DNA from: CAIYRG01 sp964494505
Lineage (GTDB): Bacteria; Pseudomonadota; Alphaproteobacteria; Micropepsales; Micropepsaceae
Assembly (NCBI GenBank): GCA_964494505.1
Contig: CAZBRO010000010.1
Location: forward strand, 1 to 64,000
Direction of reading: 5' to 3'
Length of the DNA: 64,000 nt
Shown here: piece after piece, positions 45,538 through 54,500 of the stretch
Layout of the letters: every line of letters begins with the position of its first letter
How positions within the stretch are numbered: the first letter of the stretch is position 1
The notes under the pieces: generated by a model
Databases searched by the model: none
What the model was told of the DNA's origin: nothing
Seen by the model: only the letters and a program-made list of their open reading frames with translations
Position numbers and translations under genes: made by a program

Positions 45538-46035
45538 GTGAAGCAATTTTTCGGCACGCCGGTAACGGATTATCTGCCGGCATTGGGCCTCCTTGTCCTC
45601 ACGCTCGGATATCTCGCGACCGCATACCAATACAGCCCCGACGCGCGCGCCGTGCCCGCGGGCGTCGCCTGGGTGATGCTGGTGCTGGTGGGGCTCGATC
45701 TGGTGTCGCGCACGAAGACGGCGGCAGGGCTCACGCTGATGCATTGGCTGAACCCCGCCGGCGATCCCGACAAGATGGCCGACCGCAGACCTTATACGGC
45801 GCTGAAGCAGATCGGCGCCGTGGCGTGGGTGTTCGGATTTGCGTTGGCGATGCTGTTCATCGGTATCCTTTATGCCGTGCCGCTCTACGTGTTCGCGTCG
45901 CTTTATTTTCGCGGGCGGCGGCCCCTGCTGATGGCGGTCGGCGTGAGCGCGGCCGCGACGGCGATGATCTGGCTGTTGTTTGTTGCCGTGCTGGGGTTGG
46001 AGCTTTATCCCGGCATGCTGTTCAGCGGAGTGTGA
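45538..46035 (+). CDS. tctB: TctB-family small permease subunit
   Basis: GTG 45538 lies two bases after the tctA stop and AAAGAGG precedes it. The product has 165 residues with four hydrophobic segments: LPALGLLVLTLGYLATAYQ, VAWVMLVLVGLDLVSRT, VFGFALAMLFIGILYAVPLY and a last one near TAMIWLLFVAVLGLELYPG. Low sequence conservation is normal for TctB, so the call rests on size, topology and position between tctA and eutA. It completes the membrane part of the transporter. Confidence 0.85.
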   Translation: MKQFFGTPVTDYLPALGLLVLTLGYLATAYQYSPDARAVPAGVAWVMLVLVGLDLVSRTKTAAGLTLMHWLNPAGDPDKMADRRPYTALKQIGAVAWVFGFALAMLFIGILYAVPLYVFASLYFRGRRPLLMAVGVSAAATAMIWLLFVAVLGLELYPGMLFSGV

Positions 46036-46044
46036 GAAGCGCGC

Positions 46045-47556
46045 ATGAGTGAAGCCGAAGGCGGACGGATTTTCTTTTCCAGCAAGGGACGCACGCTCGA
46101 AGGCGAGGACGAGATCGTCATCCTGTCGGTGGGCGTCGATATCGGTTCATCGACCTCGCATCTGGTGTTTTCGCGCATCGTGCTCGAACGGCTCGACAGC
46201 CGCTATGTGGTGAGCCAGCGCGAGACGTTCTACGAATCCGACATCCTGCTGACGCCGTATACGGAAGAAGAAACGATCGATTCGGAAAAGCTCGGCGCGT
46301 TCATCGCCAAACAATACGAATTCGCCAAGGTGCAGCCGGACGAGATCGACACCGGCGCGCTTATTCTCACGGGCGTCGCGGTGCGGCGGAAGAACGCGCG
46401 GGCGATCGCCGATCTGTTCGCGAGCCAGACCGGCAAGCTGGTCGCGGTCAGCGCCGGCGACAGCCTCGAAACCGTGATGGCAGCCTATGGTTCGGGCGCG
46501 GTTTCGCGCTCCGTGCGCGACGGCGCGACCGTGATGAATGTCGACATCGGCGGCGGCACGTCGAAGATCGCGGTCTGCGCGGGCGGCAAGGTGGTGGACT
46601 TGACCGCGGTCGATGTGGGCGCGCGGCTGGTGGTGACCGGCCCGGACGGGCGCATTACCCGCACCGAAGAATCGGGCCGCCAATTCGCGGCCGAACTGGG
46701 TGTGGACGTCTCCATCGGCGCGGTCTTGAAACCCGCAGATGCGCGCGAGCTGGCCAAGCGCATGAGCGACCGGCTGTTCGAGGCCATGCAGGGCGCCTCC
46801 CCCAAGGTGGGCGCCTCGTCGCTGCTGCGGCTCGATCCGATTGCTCCGCGCGAGAAGGTGGACGAGATCACCATCTCCGGCGGCGTCTCGGAATTCGTCT
46901 ATGGCCGCGAAACGGGAAGTTTCGGCGATCTGGGCCCGCTCTTGGGAGAGGCAATCCGTGCACGGATCGAAGCCTGGGGGCCACGGCTGGAAACGCCGAG
47001 CGAAGGCATTCGCGCCACCGTCATCGGCGCCTCGCAATACACGACCCAGGTGAGCGGCAGCACGATCTTCGTCTCGCCGATGGAGATTTTGCCGCTTCGC
47101 AACGTGCCGGTGATCGCGCCGGACATGCAGATGGATGCGGACACGATCGACCCGAAGCTGGTCGCCGCCTCCATTCGCGGCGTGCTGAAGCGGCTCGATC
47201 TGGCGGACGGGGAAAAGCCGGTCGCGGTGTTCGCGCCGTGGCGCGGCTCGGCGACATTCGCCCGGCTGGACGCCTTCTGCGAAGGCGTGGTCGCGGGCCT
47301 CGAGCCGGTGCTGGCGCATGGACACCCCATCGTGCTGGTGGGCGACGGCGATGTCGGCGGCCTGATCGGAATCCATTTCCGCGAAGAGATGAAACACCAT
47401 CATCCCGTGGTTTCGATCGACGGACTGGAGCTGAAGGAATTCGATTACATCGATATCGGCGCGATTCTGGATTCCTCCGGCGCGGTACCGGTGGTGATCA
47501 AGTCGCTGATCTTCCCGTCGAGCGCGGCCTTGGGAAAAGCCGGCGCGAAGGGTTAG
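46045..47556 (+). CDS. eutA: EutA-like ethanolamine ammonia-lyase reactivase
   Basis: The product has 503 residues. The actin/Hsp70-like ATPase signatures are present: VGVDIGSSTSHLVFSRI (phosphate 1, about 29-45), VMNVDIGGGTSKIAVC (phosphate 2, Asp167), and ITISGGVSEFVYG. The middle segment IDTGALILTGVAVRRKNARA is typical of EutA. EutA exchanges damaged cobalamin on ethanolamine ammonia-lyase (EutBC). No eutB or eutC gene is in the window. It follows tctB by nine bases, so it is co-transcribed with a carboxylate transporter, an unusual setting. It might serve another B12 enzyme or lyase-like partner. It overlaps the convergent VOC gene by four bases. Confidence 0.88.
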   Translation: MSEAEGGRIFFSSKGRTLEGEDEIVILSVGVDIGSSTSHLVFSRIVLERLDSRYVVSQRETFYESDILLTPYTEEETIDSEKLGAFIAKQYEFAKVQPDEIDTGALILTGVAVRRKNARAIADLFASQTGKLVAVSAGDSLETVMAAYGSGAVSRSVRDGATVMNVDIGGGTSKIAVCAGGKVVDLTAVDVGARLVVTGPDGRITRTEESGRQFAAELGVDVSIGAVLKPADARELAKRMSDRLFEAMQGASPKVGASSLLRLDPIAPREKVDEITISGGVSEFVYGRETGSFGDLGPLLGEAIRARIEAWGPRLETPSEGIRATVIGASQYTTQVSGSTIFVSPMEILPLRNVPVIAPDMQMDADTIDPKLVAASIRGVLKRLDLADGEKPVAVFAPWRGSATFARLDAFCEGVVAGLEPVLAHGHPIVLVGDGDVGGLIGIHFREEMKHHHPVVSIDGLELKEFDYIDIGAILDSSGAVPVVIKSLIFPSSAALGKAGAKG

Positions 47557-47921
47557 CTCTTCATCTTCGCCTGCCAGAGGCCGATCACGCCGCCGGTCGG
47601 ATCCTGGACGATCGAAAACGAACCCATGTTCGGGACTTCCGATACGTCCTTGATGACGGTGCCGCCCGACGATTTCGCCTTTGCCGTAGACGCGGCAACG
47701 TCGCTGACCAGGATGTAGGGTATCCAGATCGAGGGTGCGCCCGGCATCGGATGTTTCATCAATCCACCGCCGGTCCCCTCGCCCACCTTGATGATGGTGT
47801 AAATCATGCCGCCGCCCATGTCGGTGTCTTCCAGCGTCCAATCGAACAGGCTGCCGTAGAACGACTTCGCTTTGGCGGGATCGGTGGTGTTGAGCTCAAT
47901 ATGCACAAAAGGGTTTGCCAC
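47553..47921 (-). CDS. VOC-superfamily (glyoxalase-like) protein
   Basis: The product has 122 residues, one VOC module: PFVHIELNTTDPAKAKSFYGSLFDW at the start, then GGGMIYTIIKVGEG, WIPYILVSDVAASTAKAKSSGG and the end VQDPTGGVIGLWQA. The potential metal ligands are His7 and a Glu-equivalent in the last strand, which is absent or replaced (GLWQA), so it may lack metal. Stand-alone members bind small hydrophobic molecules or resist antibiotics. It converges on eutA, overlapping by four bases. Confidence 0.85.
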   Translation of the reverse strand: MANPFVHIELNTTDPAKAKSFYGSLFDWTLEDTDMGGGMIYTIIKVGEGTGGGLMKHPMPGAPSIWIPYILVSDVAASTAKAKSSGGTVIKDVSEVPNMGSFSIVQDPTGGVIGLWQAKMKS

Positions 47922-48120
47922 GGCGGTTCTCCTTCACGTGTGGGAGGACACCTATAAGATCATCGCGGCAATCGCATGACAAATCCTCCCATCCGTTTTC
48001 AAGCCACGGCCGCGCTTTCCGTGGACGGCCGGGCGTTCGGGCACTAGTCTCGCAATCTACGGAACCGGTTGGAACAGGAGCCGCTCCGTCTTCGCGTCAC
48101 CGTGCCGTATTGTGGAAGCC

Positions 48121-49143
48121 ATGACCGCCGTCACTCCGGATAATGTCGATGAACTCGATCGTGAGCTCGAAAAGCTCGCCATCGAGGGCTATTGGAAGCT
48201 CGGGCCGCATGCGCCGCGCAACCCTCCTGAAGCGTGGCTGTGGCGTTGGCAGGATGTGCGCCCCAATCTGCTGGCCGCGAGCAAACTCGTCAGCCTGGAT
48301 GGAGGCTCCGAACGCCGCTCACTCCGGCTGTGCACGCCGAACATGTCGTGGAAGACGACGACCGAAACCCTGACCGCAGCCATTCAGATGGTGCTGCCCG
48401 GCGAAATAGCACCCGCCCATCGTCACAGCGCCGCCGCCATCCGCTTCATCATCGAAGGAGAAGGCGGATACACGACCGTGGAAGGCGAACGTTACCGCAT
48501 GTCGCCGGCCGATCTGATCCTGACGCCGCAATTCACCTGGCACGACCATGGCAATCTCTCCGATGCCCCAGTCGTCTGGTTCGACGTGCTGGACGTTCCT
48601 TTGCTGCGAAAGCTGAACAGCATGACGGTCGAAACCTACAACGCCCCGGTGCAGGAGGTCGTGAGAGAGGACGGTCATGGACGCCGCGCGCTAGGCCCCG
48701 TACGGGCTGCCGGACTCAGTCCGCGGCGCGGCGGCAACCCATTTCACTACAGCGGTGCTGAGGCGTTAGCCGCGCTGCGCGATGGCGCGCTCTCCGGCGA
48801 GGATCCGTTCGACGGCGCGACCGTGGAGTACCGCAATCCTTTGACCGGCGGGCCGACGCAGCCGACGCATCAGTGCCGGCTGCACCGTTTGGCGGCCGGG
48901 CAAACGACACGCCGTCACCGGCACAATTGGAATACCATCTATCATGTGGTCGAAGGCCAAGGTGAGACTGTCGCCGGCAACAAGACGCTGTCCTGGTCCG
49001 CGCACGACACGTTTTCTTTGCCGTCATGGCTGTGGCATTCGCATTGCGCGCGGGGGAATCACGACGCAATCCTGTTCAGCGTCAGCGACGAACCGGTCTA
49101 TGAGGCGTTTGCGCTCGACCGCATGGAAATCGCGGCTTCTTAA
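48121..49143 (+). CDS. Gentisate 1,2-dioxygenase-like bicupin
   Basis: ATG 48121 gives 340 residues; GGAAG lies just upstream. Two cupin domains are seen. Cupin 1 keeps the iron ligands in APAHRHSAAAIRFIIEGEGG and TWHDHGN. Cupin 2 has TTRRHRHNWNTIYHVVEGQG and WLWHSHC. This arrangement matches gentisate 1,2-dioxygenase and relatives such as salicylate or 1-hydroxy-2-naphthoate dioxygenase. The product would be maleylpyruvate from gentisate. The FAH-family hydrolase gene 15 bases downstream supports a ring-cleavage pathway. The exact aromatic substrate is not certain. Confidence 0.85.
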   Translation: MTAVTPDNVDELDRELEKLAIEGYWKLGPHAPRNPPEAWLWRWQDVRPNLLAASKLVSLDGGSERRSLRLCTPNMSWKTTTETLTAAIQMVLPGEIAPAHRHSAAAIRFIIEGEGGYTTVEGERYRMSPADLILTPQFTWHDHGNLSDAPVVWFDVLDVPLLRKLNSMTVETYNAPVQEVVREDGHGRRALGPVRAAGLSPRRGGNPFHYSGAEALAALRDGALSGEDPFDGATVEYRNPLTGGPTQPTHQCRLHRLAAGQTTRRHRHNWNTIYHVVEGQGETVAGNKTLSWSAHDTFSLPSWLWHSHCARGNHDAILFSVSDEPVYEAFALDRMEIAAS

Positions 49144-49158
49144 GACAGGGCGACTCCA

Positions 49159-50019
49159 ATGCGTGTGTGCCGCTTCGATGACGACCGGCTTGGGATTGTC
49201 GACGGCGATGCCGTCATCGATGTCAGCACCGCCCTGGAAACAATCCCTGCGCGGCGGTGGCCCCACCCGCCCGGCGACGCGCTGATCGCGAACTGGGCCT
49301 TGGTGCGGCCGGAGATCGAACGCCTGGTCGCCACCGGGTCACGGCGCCCCGTAAACTGCGTGGCGCTCAAGAGCCCCATCGCCAACCCGACGAAGATCAT
49401 CGGCATTGCGAAGAACCGGAAGAACCTCGCGCAGGAAGCGGCCGATCCTGGTGTCGCGTTCGGCACGGGGGGAAGGCGCGACGACGATCCGATCCAGATG
49501 TTCATCAAGGCGCCGAGCGCTTTGGCGGGGCCATCGGACGGCGTGGCGCTCCGTTTCACCGGCCGGCGCAACGATCCCGAAGCGGAATTGACGGTGGTGA
49601 TCGGGAAGACCGGCAGCTTCATCGAGCGCGAACAGGCGCTCGATCACGTCTTCGGCTATTGCATCGGCCTGGACATGACGCTGCGCGGCCCGGAATTCCC
49701 GAGCGTGCGAAAATCCATCGACAGCTATGCACTGTTGGGCCCCTGGATCGTGACGCGCGACGAACTTGCCGATCCGGACAATGTTGCTACGTCTCTGTCG
49801 ATCAACGGGGAAGCCGTGCAAACCGCGAACACGCGCGATCTGGCGTTCGACATTCGCACGATCATCGCCCACGCCTCGACCTATTTCACGCTCCATCCGG
49901 GCGATGCGATCATGGTCGGGACGCCTGCCGGTTTCGCGCCGGTCAAACCGGGCGATGCGATGGTCGCGCAGTTTTCCTCCATCGGGCGGATGGAGGTCCG
50001 GGTCAGGGCATATGTATGA
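49159..50019 (+). CDS. FAH-family hydrolase (fumarylpyruvate hydrolase-like)
   Basis: The product has 286 residues. The C-terminal FAH domain has the metal Glu residues in NDPEAELTVVIGKTG and the Asp in YCIGLDMTLRGPE, followed by KSIDSYALLGPWIV and the ending HPGDAIMVGTPAG. An N-terminal domain of about 70 residues precedes it. Enzymes of this class split acylpyruvates such as fumarylpyruvate or maleylpyruvate, the products of gentisate cleavage. It lies 15 bases after the dioxygenase and both would act in sequence. It ends nine bases before the convergent gltD stop. Confidence 0.88.
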   Translation: MRVCRFDDDRLGIVDGDAVIDVSTALETIPARRWPHPPGDALIANWALVRPEIERLVATGSRRPVNCVALKSPIANPTKIIGIAKNRKNLAQEAADPGVAFGTGGRRDDDPIQMFIKAPSALAGPSDGVALRFTGRRNDPEAELTVVIGKTGSFIEREQALDHVFGYCIGLDMTLRGPEFPSVRKSIDSYALLGPWIVTRDELADPDNVATSLSINGEAVQTANTRDLAFDIRTIIAHASTYFTLHPGDAIMVGTPAGFAPVKPGDAMVAQFSSIGRMEVRVRAYV

Positions 50020-50028
50020 GAGCCGCTG

Positions 50029-51480
50029 TCAGCGCGGCAGGGAACTGTCGCCCATCAGGAACTGATCGACCGCGCGCGCAGCCTGGCGCCCCTCTCGGAT
50101 CGCCCACACCACGAGAGATTGTCCACGCCGCATGTCGCCGGCCGAGAAAACCTTCTCCACGCTCGTCTGGTAATCCAGCACGTTCGCCTTGACGTTGCCG
50201 CGGCCGTCCAGTTCGACGCCGGCCTGTTCCAGGAGCCCCCGCTTGCGCGGTCCCAGGAACCCCATCGCCAGCAGCACCAGATCGGCTTTCAGATGGAAAT
50301 TGCTTCCGTCGATTTCCCGCATCTGGAAACGGCCGGATGCATCCTTCACCCATTCGACGCGGACGCATTCGAGCAGCTCGATCCGTCCATTCGTCCCCAC
50401 CGCCCGATTTGTCAGCACCGCCCAATCGCGCGCCGCACCTTCTTCCTGCGAGGAGGAGGTGCGCATCTTCAGCGGCCAGTCCGGCCAGGTCAGCGCCTTG
50501 TTCTCGCGCTCCGGCGGCTGGGGCATGATCTCCAATTGCGTGATCGAGGCCGCACCCTGGCGGTTCGCGGTACCGATGCAGTCCGATCCCGTGTCGCCGC
50601 CGCCGATGACGATGACATGCTTGTCCTTGGCGCTGATGGTGCCGCGCGGTGCGGCGCGCGATTCATCGTCGCCCGCCACACGCTTGTTCTGCTGCATCAG
50701 GTAATCCATCGCGTAATGGATGCCCGACAATTCGCGCCCCGCCACTTCCAGATCGCGAGGGTGCTCGGCGCCACCCGTGAGCACGATGGCGTCATAGGTT
50801 TCCATCAGCGATTTGAGCGAGATGGTGACACCCACCTCGACGCTCGGGCGGAATTCGACGCCTTCGGCTTCCATCTGCCGCATGCGGCGGTCGATCAGCC
50901 GCTTTTCCATCTTGAAGTCGGGAATGCCGTAGCGGAGCAAGCCGCCGATGCGGTCGCTTTTCTCGAACAAAGTCACCGCATGACCGGCGCGCGCCAATTG
51001 CTGCGAGCACGCTAGCCCGGCCGGCCCTGAGCCGATCACCGCCACGCGCTTGCCCGTCTTCTTCGGTGCGAGAAAGGGAAGAATCCACCCCTCGTCCCAG
51101 CCGCGGTCCACGATTTCGCATTCGATGGTTTTGATGGTGACGGGATTGTCGTCAATGTTCAGCGTGCAGGACGCCTCGCACGGCGCCGGACACACCCGCC
51201 CGGTGAATTCGGGAAAATTGTTGGTCGAGTGCAGATTGTCGAGCGCGAGCTTCCACTGATCGCGATAGACGAGATTGTTCCAATCCGGAATCTGGTTGTT
51301 GACCGGGCAACCCTGATGACAGAACGGAATGCCGCAATCCATGCAGCGCGCGGCCTGATCCTTGACCTCCGGATAGGGGAGCGGATGGACGAATTCCGTC
51401 CAGGTCTTCTTGCGCGCGTCGGGCTTTTCATAGCCACGTTCGTGCCGCGCGATGTCCATGAACCCGGTAGGCTTGCCCAT
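50029..51480 (-). CDS. gltD: Glutamate synthase small subunit
   Basis: ATG 51480 is chosen because GAGGGGAAG precedes it; the product has 483 residues. Cys-rich clusters for two 4Fe-4S centres lie at CMDCGIPFCHQGCPV and CPAPCEASC. FAD binding follows (VAVIGSGPAGLACSQQLARA), then NADPH binding (HVIVIGGGDTGSDCIGTANR). The subunit passes electrons from NADPH to GltB for ammonia assimilation. It lies 64 bases after gltB on the same strand. Confidence 0.96.
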   Translation of the reverse strand: MGKPTGFMDIARHERGYEKPDARKKTWTEFVHPLPYPEVKDQAARCMDCGIPFCHQGCPVNNQIPDWNNLVYRDQWKLALDNLHSTNNFPEFTGRVCPAPCEASCTLNIDDNPVTIKTIECEIVDRGWDEGWILPFLAPKKTGKRVAVIGSGPAGLACSQQLARAGHAVTLFEKSDRIGGLLRYGIPDFKMEKRLIDRRMRQMEAEGVEFRPSVEVGVTISLKSLMETYDAIVLTGGAEHPRDLEVAGRELSGIHYAMDYLMQQNKRVAGDDESRAAPRGTISAKDKHVIVIGGGDTGSDCIGTANRQGAASITQLEIMPQPPERENKALTWPDWPLKMRTSSSQEEGAARDWAVLTNRAVGTNGRIELLECVRVEWVKDASGRFQMREIDGSNFHLKADLVLLAMGFLGPRKRGLLEQAGVELDGRGNVKANVLDYQTSVEKVFSAGDMRRGQSLVVWAIREGRQAARAVDQFLMGDSSLPR

Positions 51481-51544
51481 ACTTCCCCTCACGTCATGGC
51501 TCGGGTTCTCCCGGCCGTGACACGTCGTGTCAACAATTGTCCCG

Positions 51545-54500
51545 CTATTCGGCGGCGGCGCGACGCTCGGCCTGCATGTCGAGCAGCGCGCGCCGGTAAT
51601 CGTTCGGCATCACCTTGACGAAGCGCGTCAGCGCCTCATCCCAATTTTCCAGGATCGCGCGGGCCCGGGCGCTGCCGGTGTAGAGCAGATGCCGCTCGAC
51701 CAGGATCAGCAGCCGCTCCGCATCGAAGCGCAGCATGTCGCCCATGCCCGCATCGAAGGCCGAGAGCGAACGCTGCCGCGGCCGGTCCGGATCATCGGCG
51801 CCGCCTTCCGCCGGCAGCACCGGCTCCAGCTTCACCATCGCAAGATTGCAGAGATCGCGGAAGCGTCCTTGCGGATCGTAGACATAAGCGATGCCGCCCG
51901 ACATGCCGGCGCCGAAATTGCGGCCCGTCTCACCGAGCACCGCCACGACGCCGCCGGTCATGTATTCGCAGGCATGGTCGCCTGTGCCTTCCACGACCGC
52001 GATGGAGCCGGAGTTGCGCACGGCGAAGCGCTCGCCCGCGACACCTTCGAAATAGGCCTCGCCCGCGATGGCGCCATACAGCACCGTGTTGCCGATGATG
52101 ATGTTCTCGGTCGGGTCGCGGCGGACTTGCCTCGGCTGGCGCACGACCACGCGCCCACCGGAGAGGCCCTTGCCGACATAGTCGTTGGCATCCCCGACAA
52201 GATCGAGGGAAACGCCACGGGCAAGGAATGCGCCGAAGCTCTGGCCTGCAGTGCCGGTGAGCTTCACCGCGATCGTGTCCTCAGGCAATCCCGCATGGCC
52301 GTAGCGTTTTGCGACTTCGCCCGACAGCATGGCGCCGACGGTGCGGTTCACATTGCGGATGGTGCGTTCGACCACCACCGGCTCGCCCTTTTCGAGGGCC
52401 GATTGCGCCGCCTCGATGAGCGAGAGGTCGAGCGCTTTTTCCAGGCCGTGATTCTGGCTCTCGCAATTGTAGATCGCGACGCCCGGCTTGGCCGGCATCT
52501 GATAGAGCACCTTGGACAGGTCCACCCCGCCCGCCTTCCAGTGCGAGATGACTTGCGTGGGATCGATTCGGTCCACGCGCCCGATCATCTCGCTGACGGC
52601 GCGGAAGCCCATCTTCGCCATAATCTCGCGCAACTCTTCGGCGACGAAGAAGAAATAATTGATCGCGTGCTCTGGCGTCCCGGTGAATTTCTTGCGCAGC
52701 GCGGGGTCTTGCGTCGCGACCCCGACGGGGCAGGTGTTGAGATGGCACTTGCGCATCATGATGCAGCCGAGCGCGATCAAGGGCGCGGTAGCGAACCCGA
52801 ACTCGTCCGCACCAAGAAGCGCGCCGATGGCGACGTCCCGGCCGGTGCGAAGGCCGCCGTCCACCTGGACCGCAATGCGTCCGCGAAGACCGTTCAGCAC
52901 GAGGGTCTGCTGCGTTTCGGCAAGACCGATCTCCCAGGGCGAACCCGCATGGGTCAGCGAGGTCAAGGGCGAGGCACCCGTGCCGCCTTCGTAGCCGGCA
53001 ATCGTCACATGGTCGGAGCGCGCCTTCGACACACCGGCCGCGACCGTGCCCACCCCCACTTCCGAAACCAGCTTCACCGAAATGCGCGCGCGCGGATTGG
53101 CGTTCTTCAGGTCGTGGATGAGCTGCGCCAGATCCTCGATGGAATAGATGTCGTGGTGCGGCGGCGGTGAGATCAGCCCCACGCCCGGCGTCGAATGCCG
53201 GACCTTGGCGATGTCCTTGCTGACCTTGTGGCCGGGCAATTGGCCGCCTTCGCCGGGCTTGGCACCTTGCGCGATCTTGATCTGCAGATCGTCGGCATTG
53301 ACGAGATATTCGATGGTCACGCCGAAGCGCCCCGATGCCACCTGCTTGATCGCCGAGCGCATGGAATCGCCGTTCGGCAGCCGCTTGTAGCGGTCGGATT
53401 CCTCTCCGCCCTCGCCCGTGTTGGAGCGGCCGCCGATGCGGTTCATCGCAATGGCGAGCGTGGTGTGCGCCTCGCGCGAAATCGAGCCGAAGCTCATCGC
53501 GCCGGTCGAGAAGCGCTTTACGATTTCGGCAGCCGGCTCAACCTCGTCCAGGGGGATCGGCGTATCGGCCCATTTGAACTGCATCAATCCGCGAATGGTG
53601 AGAAGACGCTCGTTCTGCTCATTGATGGTGTCGGCAAAGGCCTTGTACTCGCCGGGGAGCTTTCCGCGCACGGCGTGCTGGAGCTTGGCCACCGATTCCG
53701 GCGTCCAGGCGTGATCCTCGCCGCGGATGCGGAAGGCGTAATCCCCGCCGACATCGAGCATGCTCTTGTAGATCAGCGAATCGCCATACGCATCGCGATG
53801 CCGCCGCACGCATTCCTCGGCGATTTCCTTCAGGCCCACGCCTTCGATGGGGGTTGCCGTGCCGGTGAAATATTTATCGACGAAGGCGGACGACAACCCC
53901 ACCGCGTCGAAAATCTGCGCCCCGCAATAGGACTGATAGGTCGAGATGCCCATCTTGGACATCACCTTCAACAGCCCCTTGCCCGCCGCCTTGATGTAGT
54001 TCTTCTGCATCTCATAGGGCTTTTGCGGGAGCCCCATCTGGATGCGCGTCTGCTCAAGCGTCTCGAAGGCGAGGTACGGGTTGATGGCTTCCGCGCCGTA
54101 CCCTGCGAGCGCGCAGAAATGATGCACCTCGCGCGCTTCTCCGGTTTCCACCACGAGGCCCGTCTGCATGCGCAGGCCCTGGCGGATCAGATGATGATGC
54201 ACGGCCGCCGTGTACAGCAGCGCCGGAATGGGAATGCGATCCGCCGATACCGCGCGGTCCGAGAGCATCAGGATGTTGTTGTCGGCGAGCACGCATTCGG
54301 TCGCTTCACGGCAGATGCGGTCGACGGCCTTCTCCAGACCGGCGGCACCTTCTTCGGCCGGCCACGTACAGTCGAGCGTCGCGGTGCGGAAGGCCCCGTC
54401 CAGCAGCTCCGAAATGCTGCGGATCTTTTCGAGGTCCTGATTGGTCAGTACCGGCTGCGTGACTTCGAGGCGCTTATGCGTGCCCGCATCGCGCCCGAAC

